Shown here: one piece after another, positions 22,565-34,914 of the stretch
Position numbering within the stretch: position 1 is the first letter of the stretch
Layout: each line of letters starts with the position of its first letter
Source: Sabethes cyaneus
Taxonomy: Eukaryota; Arthropoda; Insecta; Diptera; Culicidae
Reading direction: 5' to 3'
Assembly: GCF_943734655.1 (NCBI RefSeq)
Contig: NC_071354.1
Location: forward strand, 138,680,642-138,744,641
DNA length: 64,000 bases
Notes under the pieces: generated by a model
Database searches by the model: none
What the model was told of the DNA's origin: nothing
The model's input: the letters and a program-made list of their open reading frames with translations, nothing else
Translations under genes and position numbers: made by a program

Positions 22565-24949
22565 AATTATAAGTGAAAAGAATTTGATGAATGAATACAA
22601 ATCTTTAATATAATATCTATACGCGCCGTTCATATTTTTGTACACGATTTTCTAAATTTATTTTTCGAAATCAGTTAGTCAAAAAAGCACCTTCGCTCAA
22701 AGTCACTGTTCAAATATACTAGATTAATACGGTATCCTGCATGAGCTACATTCTACCTCGCACAATTTATACACAACCAATAACTCTCCTTTGCCACGAG
22801 CCCGTTTCTTCCAGCTAGACAGGTGCAAACTTTATTCTTCCTTTCTCAAGCGGACACAATGCACTTTTTAATTAATAACGATATGCCTATTATTTCTTCT
22901 CTACTCTTCCTCCTGCAGTCGCTCGTTCGAGGTCCTTTCGCTCCCATATAATTACGTTCATAAATTACCCGTCCCTTGCAAGTGACGAATGTGTATGTGT
23001 GGCCAATGTAATGTCTGGGTTTCGGTTATATTTTCAAGATTATGATCGCGATCGATGATCTCGTGGCAATGCCGTGACGCACAAAGGACCGTAAGGAAGT
23101 ATTGCTCGTTCTCGATGTGGAAACAATTGGCGTAAAACGACGTTACAGAAGTGGCTACCGAACGAACCGGAACCGCAGCACCCTGCACCCATCGAGCTGT
23201 TGAGCCTTCTAATTGGTGGCCATGGGCTTTCCGTTTCGTTCGACTGGCAAGAGGAAAGGTAAAGTTGCTGAGTAGCGAAACAACTCTGCGATGTGATGGC
23301 TTGATCTTGATCTTCTTGCGACGCATGGCTCTTCGCGCAAACGAATAGCTCTAGCTGTAATTCTACTTACGGTACGTAAGACCACACTTTTTTCCACATA
23401 ATTGGCAGTCTCACTCAATGTATGTAATTGCCAACTGTGTAGAGTCATTAGGTCATTCATTTTCTGAAACATTGTAGTAATAAAAACTGGTTTTGTTTTG
23501 CGTTCAGTTTCATAGCTTCATAGGAGTTACACAGTACACTTTATGCAATTTGATTACAGTTAAATGTTAAGTAGGTATCTATATCTATATACATAATAAT
23601 CAAACAACAAAAAATTGATTATTTTTATTTTTTCCAACAAATTACCATCGTGGCTTCAGTGAACGCCTAAATTAAAAGCAGACATAGTCACTTTAGTTAT
23701 TATTTCGCACCATTTGAATACAACATACCAAATAAGTAGGACACAACCGACATAGTTCCACTTGCCAACCACAAAATATTGATGCAATCGTGAGGTAGTA
23801 AACGAAACTGCAAATTAAATGAAAACGTATGTCCAACAATAGACCACTGATTTCGACAGCCATCCCTTTAGCAAATGGGGTCAACTAAATGTTTAAGAAA
23901 CTAATAAAACTCGAATTAGTAAGATGATGAATTTCCCATAAAATCTCAACTGCGCCATAACCTAGAGATGTAAATTTAACCACGCACAATTACTGCAAGA
24001 CTGCTAGGAATTATTCTCTTTCCCACTCTACTCCCCTCTGAAAACCAATGACGGAAGCATGAGCCACTGTGCTAGGATTAATAAAAAAAAGTTGTTTCCA
24101 CACTTTACGACTACCACTGATAATAAAATGTATGGCGAAGTATAAAAAATAAGCACAAATTAATTAATGCTGAATTACTCGTCGAGAGCAAAACCTCACC
24201 CTTTTGAATTCAAATCCATAGCATCCATGGCCTAGGAAAAATGACTGTAAAAAATACAAAGCGTCTCCATTGTTCTCTATGGCTCGTGGAAACTGCCAAG
24301 CAATCTCCTAAAAGCTTTTTATTTATCCATACCCATAAAACTTACTTTTGATAGTTTCTAATTCAATAAAGATAGCAACATAAATTTTCGTTTAATTTAT
24401 TGGCGCTTCCATTTCGAAGATTTGTTCCGTCGAACGAATCTCCCTTCGTTGAGTGGGCCCCAGTGGAAAAACGGGGCGGGGAAACACACGAGTAATAAAT
24501 CTGCGCACCACATGACCCGCAGGAGCAAGATACAGCAAAATCTTTTCACAGACTCTGTGTGGTAGTAAGAAAACCAAAGAAAAACTAACCATCCGTGACG
24601 CCAGCAAACATGCGATTTGTACCATGACAATTTTGCTTGTCTATTCTTCTCTCAGGCAACATAAATATTTATATTCACAGCCAGTAAATAGTTTGTTTAT
24701 TTTTCTGTGGTTTACTTTACAAAGGATTTCGACACAAATACTCCTTGACGTTAGTTACTGAAAAGAAAAACAAATACTAAACAAAGCACTTAAGTTGTAA
24801 ACAACTGCTTTACGATGAAATGAAATGCAATATGAAATTTTTTGATAGAGCTTTCGAACAAAAATCAACTTGGCGGTGTATATTTTTAAATATATATTTG
24901 CCTATAATCAACAACTCTGATGAACATGAGTAATTTTGAAAAACTATAC
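22565..24949. other. No gene recognised (2.4 kb)
   Basis: Mostly unique-looking DNA. 22980-23350 is GC-richer, with a minus-strand open frame from an ATG at 23326 (122 codons, basic N-terminus MRRKKIKIKPSHRR) and no recognisable domain; it could be a 5' exon, or chance. Nothing else supported. Confidence 0.4.
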
Positions 24950-26705
24950 TCTTAGCTCCTAATCAAGGCGAAATGTTTGCTGAGTTTACTCTCAAGCAAA
25001 CAGCATACGACGAGGTTCGAAGGATAATTAATAAACTGAAAACATCTTCTTCGACGGGGTACGATGGAATCCAGCCAAAGGTATTAAAAACTTGCAGCGA
25101 ACACCTGATACCTATTACCGAAATTATCAATGATTCGATTATGCAATCGTGTTCCATCTAAACTGAAAATTTCTAAGTTGGTACCTACCTATTCCAAAAA
25201 CGAAAACTTCGAAACGAATTAGTGAATTTCGCCCAATAAATGTGCCGAGCGTTATTGATAAAATTCTGCAAAAAACCGTGGATAACCAGTGGGTCGATTA
25301 TTTAGAAAAACATAACTTACTTTTTACTCGACAGTACGGGTTTCGACCGCAATCAAATACACAAACTGCACTGTTTGACGTAGTAACAGAAATTCAACAG
25401 CAGTGCGATAATAGGATGAAAGTAGCAGCAGTTTTTCTCGATCTGAGTAAGGCATTCGATACCTGCGACAAGAACATGCTATTATGAAGACTGGAGGAAT
25501 TTGGTGTCCGCGGAAAATCAATGCGATGGTTCCACAGCTTTCTCACCGAACGGAAACAGTATGTCGTTGATAATGACACCAAAAGTTCCTTGCTAGAAGT
25601 TAAATATGGAGTTGTTCAGGGTAGTACACTTGGACCAACACTCTACAATTGTTACGTAAACAGCATTAAGGACGTTCCATTTTTCCGGTACTTTGTACAT
25701 GTACGCAGACGACATCGTTTTGGTTTACTCAAATACCGAAATGTCGCATCTGCAAAATTTAATAAACCGTGATCTGCAGCTGATGAAACAGTGGATGGAC
25801 CAGCACAAACTCACCGTGAACGCATCGAAAACAAAATACATGATGTTCAACACCCCGAAGGATTTGAAAACGGATGTTTACTATAATGGTGAACAGATCG
25901 AGTTGGTATTTGGATCGAGTTGGAGTATTTAAATACTTAGGAATTTGGCTGGATAGAGAGTTGAAATGGAATGAACTTGAACACATAACCAGGTTGACTA
26001 GAAAACTTGCGCAAATTGCAGGCCTGTTTAAGAAACTTTCTTACTTAATTCCTGACAGAACAAAACGAAGTTTATACTACTCACTATTCCACAGCCACAT
26101 AATCTATGGCATTGCAATATGAGGAACTGCCTATCAAACTGCAATTAAACTGCTACAGGTGATCCAAAATAAAACCATAAAAAATCTGTTTCGATTTCAT
26201 CCTATATCATCGACTGTGTTTATCCATAACTCATGCCGACTGCTAATAGTTGATAACCTCCACATCACAATTGCTAGCAGTCACATCTATCAAATGCTGA
26301 GGGACTGCATCCGTACAACCACTGCCCTAACCAGGGGAGTCAACAGACACCATCACTTTACTCGACGAAAAGATCATCTAACGATCAGCAGGAACAACAC
26401 TACAACTTTTGGGCAGCATCCAACTTTGTATAAGGCTGTCTCCATCTATAACATGCTGGACGATGACCTGAAGCAACTTACGTTAAGCAACTTTAAAATG
26501 CAGTTAAAATCTTCAAAATTGAACGAACAACAAGCTTCTCTCAATTTGTAAAATACACTTTCACTTTGTTTTCTCTTTCTTTTGTTAATTCATAATGCTT
26601 TCATGTATTTAATAAGTTAAAAACAACATTTTTGTATCATATGTCATGTAAATTAAAAACTAGTCAGTTCTTAAGAGCCTAAGGCTCAATGACAAATAAA
26701 TGTAT
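24950..26705 (+). pseudogene. L2/CR1-like non-LTR retrotransposon, 5'-truncated
   Basis: Frames on the plus strand join into one pol protein. 24973-25161 holds SSSTGYDGIQPKVLK. 25242-25487 holds YGFRPQSNTQTALFDVV and VFLDLSKAFDTCDKNML (motif A). 25521-25700 holds VVQGSTLGPTLYN (motif B), then a frameshift before MYADDIVLVYSN (catalytic box, intact) at 25693. It continues with LTVNASKTKYMMF, a frameshift, and FKYLGIWLDRELKW, with a further stop near 26120 and the C-terminus to 26551. The 3' end has GAGCCTAAGGCTC followed by AATGACAAATAAATG. At least three frameshifts or stops; inactive. The endonuclease is absent. Confidence 0.88.
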
Positions 26706-26960
26706 TAAATGTAAAAAATTGGCAGTAATTAACTTTTCGTCAGAAAGCCCAATTTTGGAAGCACTTTTTGGACCCAAAACAGAGGTTCTGTTTAAAAAAA
26801 CATAGTTACTGCATTCTTCTTGCCAATCTGAACACAAAGAATATATTTTAATGAACAGAATTTATGTTTCAAACGAAAAAACTGTTTTTGAAATTTACAA
26901 AACCAATGGTTTCTTATGACTCCAATGACTTCTCCTTAAATTGAAAAATATTTTAGCAGT
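26706..26960. other. No gene recognised
   Basis: AT-rich spacer between the L2-like 3' end and the second mariner-like relic. Confidence 0.5.
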
Positions 26961-27300
26961 TACACTGGATATTCTCTCTTAAAAATCTGGATAGAAGTAG
27001 ATTAGAGTGCATTATGTCCATTGTATTGTATTGTATTTATCGCTGTCAATTTTTAGAAAATTGTAAAAAATGGCGAAGCCAACGGGGTCACTTTCGTACC
27101 CAATGACATGAACCCACCCAACGCACCGGAACTAAGGCCCATCGAAAAATACTGGATCATTATAAAGCGGGCACTACGGAAGCATCCAAAGATGGTCAAA
27201 TCTGAGGAAGACATGAAGACAAAAAGTGGGTTTCCGTACAGAAGAAGGTGCAGCCAGATGTTTTACTGAATCTTATGAATGGAGTTAAACTTTAAGCGTG
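26961..27300 (+). pseudogene. Mariner-like D37E transposase relic, copy 2 (left part)
   Basis: The leader matches copy 1 (ATTCTCTCTTAAAA, GGATAGAAGTAGATT, ATTTATCGCTGTCAATTTTT). From ATGGCG the sequence jumps directly to the codons for EANGVTFVPNDMNPPNAPE and RPIEKYW, so nearly all the protein before the last ~80 residues is deleted. The catalytic glutamate region is kept. The frame breaks soon after. The right end of the element lies at 27631-27738 beyond an inserted SINE. Confidence 0.85.
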
Positions 27301-27302
27301 CT

Positions 27303-27630
27303 TGTTTGTAGTGGGGTTTACCCTTCCTTCAATGCCAGCTCTACTTTACCCACCTTGCTCCTCACTGCCAGTATTGTCTCCAATTACAGCCATCCCTGGC
27401 GAGGCTGACCAGCATATTTAACTGTAAGAGTGACTTTTTGCATAGTCAAGAATGATTTTATGCGGGTGACAAAGAATTCAACATGAAAGAAGGGTAATGA
27501 GGGGCCTCCGAATAAACCCATGCTAAAGTCACTTGACATCGAATGGCCTGATCCTACTAAGATTCGAACCCACGACCACTCGCTTGTCAGCACAGCCTCG
27601 GTAACCTTGGTGCTTCGGAGCCCCTCTTGC
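27303..27630 (-). mobile_element. tRNA-derived SINE inserted in the mariner-like relic
   Basis: On the minus strand, GGTTACCGAGGCTGTGCTG and GTGGTCGTGGGTTCGAATC form a tRNA-like head with a clear box B. The block is absent at the matching position of copy 1 (between the last codons and the GCCAAAA-CTTACTAATG segment). The body differs from the 9.4/51.6 kb SINE, so it is another family. Boundaries are approximate; the target duplication is not resolved. Confidence 0.65.
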
Positions 27631-27738
27631 CAAAAGCTTACTAATGAGTTATATTTTATTGCCTACAAGTTTAAAAAGGAACTAGGTAATTTTTACAACG
27701 TTTTTTCCGTGATGCAATTTGATGTGGGACACCTTTTA
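27631..27738 (+). mobile_element. Mariner-like relic, copy 2, right end
   Basis: GCCAAAAGCTTACTAATGAG through CCGTGATGCAATTTGATGTG to GGGACACC aligns with 21588-21700 of copy 1 and closes the element interrupted by the SINE. Confidence 0.85.
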
Positions 27739-28323
27739 GCTAAAGACATTGAATTGCTACGAAACTCTAAAATCTGTCAAAACTTGTCCGCAAGAACGCA
27801 AGGCATTGCCAGTGTTTTTTTTACATTTACTTTACCAGAGAGGACAGCACAAAATGGTTTAATCCACTCCAATTTATATCTTGTTTTTATTAATTTCGTA
27901 TCAGTTCTTTTGTTAGTTTTGCCTTTACTGACCATTTTCACTCAGTTTGTATCAATTTGTTATCGATTGTCAATTGTCTCATTATTGCAACATTATTTCT
28001 TTCTCATACCCATATACTCTTTTGGTTTTGTTTATTCATTAATACTAAACTCAATCTGATATCTCTAAACTTTTTAATTTTTGTCTGCTAGACTAAATTT
28101 GGTTTCAGATTGCATTCAGTTTACGGTTTTTTTGTTTTTGACAAATTAAAATGCTTAAAGCAGCACCGATTTCAATTTCACTACGATAATTCAAAGATGC
28201 CAATGAAAATTTAAAGTACGGGACGGTATTCCCAGCACGCTACTAATTTCGGCATACATTACCTTTTTTGGCTACACTTTCCCAAATAAAAACTTTGCCG
28301 CTATATAACAATACTGAAACGAA
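27739..28323. other. No gene recognised
   Basis: AT-rich. A frame running to 28059 encodes a hydrophobic, Leu/Phe-rich C-terminal half, but it begins inside the SINE and has no independent support. Confidence 0.45.
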
Positions 28324-29214
28324 TGTAGCACTCATAGGCTTTAATGGGTTATAACTATTTTTATAAAAATGTAAGTAATTTGCTAAATTTTGTTCAATAA
28401 ACATCGAAACCACTGTTTTCCACTGGCACGTAATTAGGCTGAAAAAACCAGCAGCTATAGCTTACGCGTATCCGCTCTTGATGATGGTTTGGAAAACACA
28501 CAATTATGATCACGTTTACTTAATCTAGAAACTAAACAGCTGTGAATATGGTATTACAGAACAATTCTACTTCTTTTTATCATGGAAGAACACAAAAATT
28601 CCCTTCTGATATGAAAATATAAATCAATTTTCATTCACTAGCACTTGCAGCATTTTGTTTTTAATTTCAGCATATGGTGCTCTAGTTACACTACTACCAA
28701 TGTGTGAGACTATTACTCCTGAAACTCTTCTATCTGTTTAGCATACCTAGTAACACCACTGACAACCACTTGATTCTGGTGCTAGTGTATATATACGATT
28801 GAATGATACACTAGCGCCAGCAGCAATCTGTTGTCACTGCAAAACTAGTTATCTTCAATGAGCCGGTATCTAGGCAATACCGACATCTATCATCTATCTA
28901 TCGGTATCTCTTTTGATCTGTTTTTTAAAAGCATTTAATTCCTGTGCTGGATAGTTCGGCCTGTCGGATTTAAAAAACACAGACACCACTATAGAAAATG
29001 CGCCTAATTTAGTTGCAGCGACTTCATCATTTCTCGCGACTATAACTCAAATTCAGTAGCTTTTCAATAAGATCAAAATACACGCCGATATTCAGTAAAT
29101 ATTATTCTATCAACTGGTATAAAAATCTTGTCTCGAATAAATATAGTTTCAACGTAATTTCTGAATATTGTTCAGGCTACCGCTTAATGGGCTGGAAATA
29201 CCCTCCCGTACCCT
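28324..29214. repeat. Dispersed repeat, copy 2 (uninterrupted)
   Basis: Same repeat as 5572-8315 without the inserted MITEs, giving about 891 bp. It provides the empty sites for three insertions: one CTAG near 28527, one CTACCAAT near 28695, and TCAGTAAATATT near 29093. It keeps the internal hairpin (GGTGCTAGTGTA... / ...ACACTAGCGCC). No coding. Confidence 0.8.
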
Positions 29215-29369
29215 ATGAAGAATAAAATATATTCGCTAAACCGAAAGGCAAAAATTCGTATCTAATTAAGAACGCATAATTTTTTAGGGGTTAAATGCTA
29301 TCTTGTACCAGGAAATTTATGCGCATATGAAACTTTATATTAAAAGCAGCCAACATTACATGCAATGTG

Positions 29370-31005
29370 TCATTTGATGTAAGCATGATCCGCATCCGGA
29401 ACCCAATATGTTCAAAGATACGACTGAACATTCGGCGGTTATCAGCGGAAGGAGTTACTGGAGAGTATTCTCAGAAGACTGATGAGCGGATCGGTCAACA
29501 ACTTGGAGATAACCTGAACGAACAGTGGAGGCACATCCACGACGCGGTCTATACTATTTAGCGCAAGAAGTGTTGGATACTACTGCTGCAGCCACTTCCA
29601 GTGAGCGGTTTGACGCAGAGTGCCAGCGAGTGACTGGTGAGAAGAATCGAGCCAGAAGTTACTTATTAGTTCTAGAGTTCTAAATTGAGAGATTGACCAT
29701 GGCAACTCAGCAGCTCGCGAGAACTTGTCATCATTAAACCAGCGACACACGTTTCACGTAATCAGTGAGTGTCGTTGGTTTAATGATGCGAGTTTTTGAG
29801 TGAGATGGCCAATCTCTCAATTCAGAACTCTAATTAGTTCCAACTGTTACACGTCAGAGCAGAGAGAGATATCGAGCTGCTAGTGCTACCGAAAAGAGAC
29901 TTCACCGTCGTATGAAACGCCACCACTGGGATCGCGTGCTTGCGGAGGCGGAGAATTGCTTCGAGAGGCACGATGCGAGAAGCTTCTTCAATACGATCAA
30001 CTGAATCAGGAACCAGACTGTGCCAACTCTTATTATGCGCAACGACAAGGAGGTAAACCCGATTACCGAAAGACCAGACGTGGCTAGGTATTGAAAACAA
30101 CATTTCGATGCACTGTTGAATGGTAAACAAGATGGAGCGGTTAACAGAAACAGTATAACGATTGAGGATGATGGACACGCTGTGGACCCACCAAATCTGG
30201 ACGAGGCTAGAAAAGCAGCGAGAGAGCTGAAAAATAATAAAGTAGCTGAAAAGGACAGCATCCCTGCCGAACTTTTGAAAGTTAGGAACGAACGGTTGTA
30301 TTGCAATCGATCAGGTAATACTACTTAAAGGTATGGACTAAGAAGGAACTACGCATCCTGTTTCTTAGACTGAGGCCGTTGCAAGAAATCTTTGTTGGCG
30401 AACACTAGTGCGGTTTTCGAGAGGGACACTTCACGATGGGCCAAATGTTCACCTTGCAACAGATCCCCGATAAATTCCGGGGATTCAACTTGCACACTCA
30501 CCATTTGTATATAGACTTCAAAACGGTGTACGATTCAGTTAAATGAAATGAGCGGTGGCAGATTATGCCTGAACATGGTTTACCAACAAAACTGATTAGG
30601 CTGATACGTACTACGCTTGATGGTCCGATGTCTCGGACTCGTTTGTGACGTTAGATGGTTTGAAGCAATGCAATGTGACGGACTATTGAATTTGCTGTTC
30701 AACATTGCATTGCAAGGTGCTATTCAAAGGGCAGGCGTGTAGAGAAGCGCTATCATCCATCACAAAAGATCACATGCTGCTATGGTTTACGACAACATCA
30801 ATACCATCGGTGTTAACCGTAGAGCTGTGGAAGAAGCGTACACACATCTTGAAGAGGAAGCTGCGACGATAGGGCTTACCATAAATTCTACCAAAACAAA
30901 GAATATGGTGGTTGGTAGAGAGCGTGATAGCCCTTCGGGTGTTGGAACTGCGGTGGTGATAGATGGAGATATTTTTGAAGAGATAAACTATGATCAAATG
31001 ACTTC
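29370..31005 (+). pseudogene. RTE retrotransposon relic, second subfamily
   Basis: Plus-strand frames give a decayed RTE protein. The linker reads AECQRVTGEKNRARSYLL, is interrupted by a MITE at 29673, and resumes VPTVTRQSRERYRAAS, DARSFFNTIN-stop-IRNQTVPT, HFDALLNGKQDG and LKNNKVAEKDSIPAELL. After frameshifts come GHFTMGQMFTLQQI, LYIDFKTVYDSVK (motif A) and, past a gap covering motif B, EEEAATIGLTINSTKTKNMV. The sequence encoding the catalytic YADD box is not recognisable. It ends abruptly near VIDGDIFEEIN. The endonuclease is missing, with multiple stops. It shares its subfamily with 34915-35860. Confidence 0.82.
29673..29832. mobile_element. 160-bp palindromic MITE with 8-bp target duplication
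   Basis: Ends TAGAGTTCTAAATTGAGAGA and (inverted) TAGAGTTCTGAATTGAGAGA. ATTAGTTC is present on both sides (29665-29672, 29833-29840). Removing the MITE and one ATTAGTTC restores the RTE reading frame as RSYLLVPTVTRQ. The arms extend inward through ATCATTAAACCA. The 8-bp duplication suggests hAT-type mobilisation. Confidence 0.92.
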
Positions 31006-33362
31006 TTAACACCTTGACAATCTCCTTCAGCAAACAAACAAAACAAACTCGTAATCACTTCTTTGGTCTGCAACTACAATAAAATCTAAAAATAACTCAA
31101 CCCGTTAGTGTTGGCGGAGCTTGAAGTACGTCGCACGCTTAATAAGAGGGTTGTAGAGTTTCCCTTTTGTCCAGTACGCTGTGGTTCAAAGGTGCAGTCA
31201 AGTGCATTCGAATCCGGTTATAATAAGCTCCCATTCGATTCATGAATCCCCCAACTTGGATAAAAAGGAACGGTACACAACTTCTTAAGCGTTGCTTACC
31301 TAGTTTTCCGCTCTTTTCCCTTCACGCTTGGTCCCGTTCTGTTGGATACTATCAATGTCTTTGTATAATTACTTTCTTCCATCGTTCCACAGTGGTGACG
31401 AATCAAAAAAATGCCATCATTAGCATTTACATAAAAAAACGGGTAATTTTTAATCGGTGTCTTTGAAGAAGTTTATAAATAAAATATAGCTCATTTTTGC
31501 ACTACTAGTATGACCAAGAATCCACCTATTAGGTTGATACAAACTTTTGTGTTTTTTTTAATGCGTCCAATAATTTTTTTTAGAAAACTTACAGAACACA
31601 CTAAAATGAATAACATTGCTGAATAGAGTAATTATCTATCTTTTACTTGTGGCGAAATACGGTGGTTCGTTTAAAAAGAGCATTTAAAAATCAATTCTGC
31701 TTAGTAACTTTGCACACGTTTTTTTTAGTGCTTCTAAATTTTCTACAAATTCTAAATCTAATTCTAAATTTTCTACATTTTTTTAAAGACTATTTGTCGC
31801 TAGGCTGCATATTTAATAATAAAATGTGAAATATTTAATTTTGCACTGCATGATTTTTTTTTTAATTTCAGGCAATTTCGGGCAAACTAGAGATGATTGA
31901 TAGACAATAAAAATGTGCAAGTCGCCGATTCTATTTTATTTTTAGCCTTTTATTTGCAAGGTGATGCAGCATTTTGAAGTCTTTTTTAACCATAAAGAAT
32001 TTTCCACTATACCGCTTCTTTCTTGGCTGTAAGAACAAGAAATAACCGACACACGAAAGTTTAATAAGATGCGCGCATAAATTTGCAACAAATTGCTGGT
32101 TGAGTAGAGATATACTTTCCCAGCTGAGTTACACTTTCGAAACCTGGAACATCCCCACTAATGAACTACTACTACAAGTGTTTGTTTTTCTAGTGTGAGA
32201 ACATCACGGCGATAATAGCGATAATAATCAACAGAGCGAAGCAGGAAAGAACTTTTGATTTCACTTAGTTAATGAGATCAACCACAATCAACCGCCAGAC
32301 AGCACCAGAGTTTAATTAACTGAATTGATTCCGTTGTTTTCGGTGGTTGGAAGATATCCAACCAGAAGCGGAAAGAATGCTTGATTCAAGCTTTTTGTTT
32401 GAACCAGCATTTTCTACAAATTCATTTGTAGCTTAAAAGCACTAGGTTTTAGGTTGAAGTTGTTTCATTAGAGGATTTTTCAACAGGGTGCTCCGCTTTT
32501 CGCTTACCACTTGACAACCATTATCGACATCGCCGTCCGACCGTTCATCACAAATGAGCCACTCGACAAGGATCCGTCCGCGAAATAGTAAATACGAACC
32601 GAGTTCGAGTGGAATCCAGAAGTCGCACATTATCAGACTCCCAACAATCATTAATGTAATGTATGTGGCGGAGTCCTTTCACTCTTCAAGTGTAGCAACT
32701 CGAATCTATACTTCTGCATCCAACACAATGTGCGTCCATGAAATACGATAATTTGAAAAAAAAATTATAATGCAGCATATTGAACAAAAATAGTTATCGA
32801 ATGAGTACATTGAGAAATGATTAAAATATTATATCTTGATTTTATTTAAAAAATCGCCATAAAAAATTACCATCAAAGCGATACGGATTTTGTACTTTAC
32901 TCTAACAGTTTTAGAAATGAACGTTACTGAATTTTTGAAGCGCTACAGTGATCAATACTCCATACGTATCTTATGGACGAACCTTTCTGGAGCGATTTGA
33001 TACTGCAAGATTCATCCCAATTGCGAGATAATGTCGAGCACTGGTCGTAACAGCCCGAGGAATGGTTAGGAAAAAACAACCCGAGGAGCAAACCAGAAAA
33101 AAAAATCCTGAAACAGCTTCTATGCAATAAAAATTTCATGAATTATTCAGCAGTAGAAAGATATTTATTTTTCTTTGTTATGGAAAAGGGAGAAAGCAAG
33201 CGAGAGTGTGTCTCTCTCGTTTCTAGTATTCGCTTTGAGTTTCCCAAAGGATGAGTGATCTCAAAGTGAAGAGTTTTCATGTCCCATCCACTGTCCGTTC
33301 TATCCCGTTCTGGTAGTCGAGGATTTTCTTTATCTCGAAATCCCAACCACAGCGACGGCGAC

Positions 33363-33396
<34 letters not shown>

Positions 33397-34914
33397 GCGG
33401 CGATGATGTGATAATGTTGTGTTGATATTCCCTTGGATTCACTTAAGAAAATAAGAACCAGCTTGTTATCGGTCAGCTGAACTGGTTTTCATCATAAATC
33501 ATTTCTTTTATATCCGTTTGGTTTTGCGGTCAAATGGATACGAAGCTTAGGTTAGACAAACAAAACCCCCTACCGTATTGGAAGTTTTCGATCCTCTGTT
33601 CAAAACAGGAAATGAAGAACAAAAACGAGAAAGTTCCATTTGTTGCAAATAAAGGCATACAGTATTTACAGACAGCAAAAAGTCAAACAATTACTTTTGG
33701 AAGTATGTGATCCAGCTAGTAATGCCGCATCTGATCACAGGTCATACATTTTGCAATAGTTTTTCGTTTCACAACAAATACATCCTTAGCTCACGTATTG
33801 AAAATTCTAGGTACTATATTCAACAGGTACTATTCACGTTTTCCTCAAAAATTTGTTTGTTCTATAAGTCACGTCAAGTCACGTTGTTTTAGTTTGTATT
33901 GTAAGTTTTTCACGCCTTTTGTAACTTGCTTTGTAAACCATTATGATTATGAGGATGGATCCCATGTTCATTTAGAAGCAACCTCTTAAAAAATGACATT
34001 TACATATAAGCTTATTTTCTTTAAAATCAATAATCATATCAAAAGAAAATATTCGAAAAATACTTTGCTTTCATTTGATTTTTTATCCTCTATAAGTCTT
34101 TAGTCTGCTCCCGGCATTTGATTCAAGTTTGAAACCAGCCAGGTTCATAACTTATCCCAAAAGTTTCGTAAATTACGCGCAAAACTGTTTTCGTGCTGTA
34201 CTATTACAATGTCGGTAACACTGCAATCGGCACTTCTTTGGCTGGCATTCCTTTGTCAACAGATTTCATATTTGGAGTTAAATTTCTAGGCAAATACCGA
34301 ATCACTTCACGCAGCGAAAGAATTGTGAAAGGCAAACTTTATTTACAGACAACATTATTAGTGATTCAAAACACATGCCTGAAAAGTTTTCTCCTCTGCA
34401 CCCTTCCCCCTGATAGCATCTCTTGCTGTAGCTGAAATTCTTAGTCAAGTATGGTATTTGACTTTTGTTGTGTCAATCATTCTTAAAACACAAAATGTAA
34501 GGTGCCATGCAAGGCAAATGGTTAGTTATAAGAATACTGCTAATGGAGTTTCGAATCAACATGTCGTGTTGATGATAAATACTTCCTCTTGAAGTCATTG
34601 CGATCATAAATTATAAGAGATGCGGTTCTTCGACACAGTACCTAGTCATTATTAATAATTTCTGTTACTTCCAAAAAACCATTGTTTTCAAATTTTAGAA
34701 ATCGACAATAAGACAAATTTTGCATTGACCATTTTCGAAAAAATCAACAGTTATTGATTGTATTTACCTGTAATGAAATGTCGTTATCATACGTTATCAT
34801 GCTTCAAAAAAAAGATCAAAGATACTGCGCAGTCTGAAAAAAGAAACATTCTTAAAAAGAATGCGCAATCTAAAAAAGAAACACTGGTTGAAAGGTCTCA
34901 AATTCCCTATTTGC
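31006..34914. other. No gene recognised (3.9 kb)
   Basis: AT-rich with no convincing frame. Contains the GAT microsatellite at 33363-33396. The minus frame 32442-32651 and plus frames 33707-33989 and 34193-34435 have no recognisable domains. Could be intronic or unique intergenic DNA. Confidence 0.4.
33363..33396. repeat. (GAT)n microsatellite
   Basis: Eleven GAT units, flanked by GGCGGCGATGATG and GGCGACG variants. Confidence 0.95.

Noticed and set aside
22958..23326. Minus-strand 122-codon frame with a basic N-terminus
   Set aside because: Has an ATG, but no recognised domain, splice context or neighbour support; mentioned only as part of an unassigned region.
27303..27630. Possible tRNA gene (GGGTTCGAATC box B)
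   Set aside because: No cloverleaf folds convincingly and the block is inserted in a transposon relic; a SINE explains it better.
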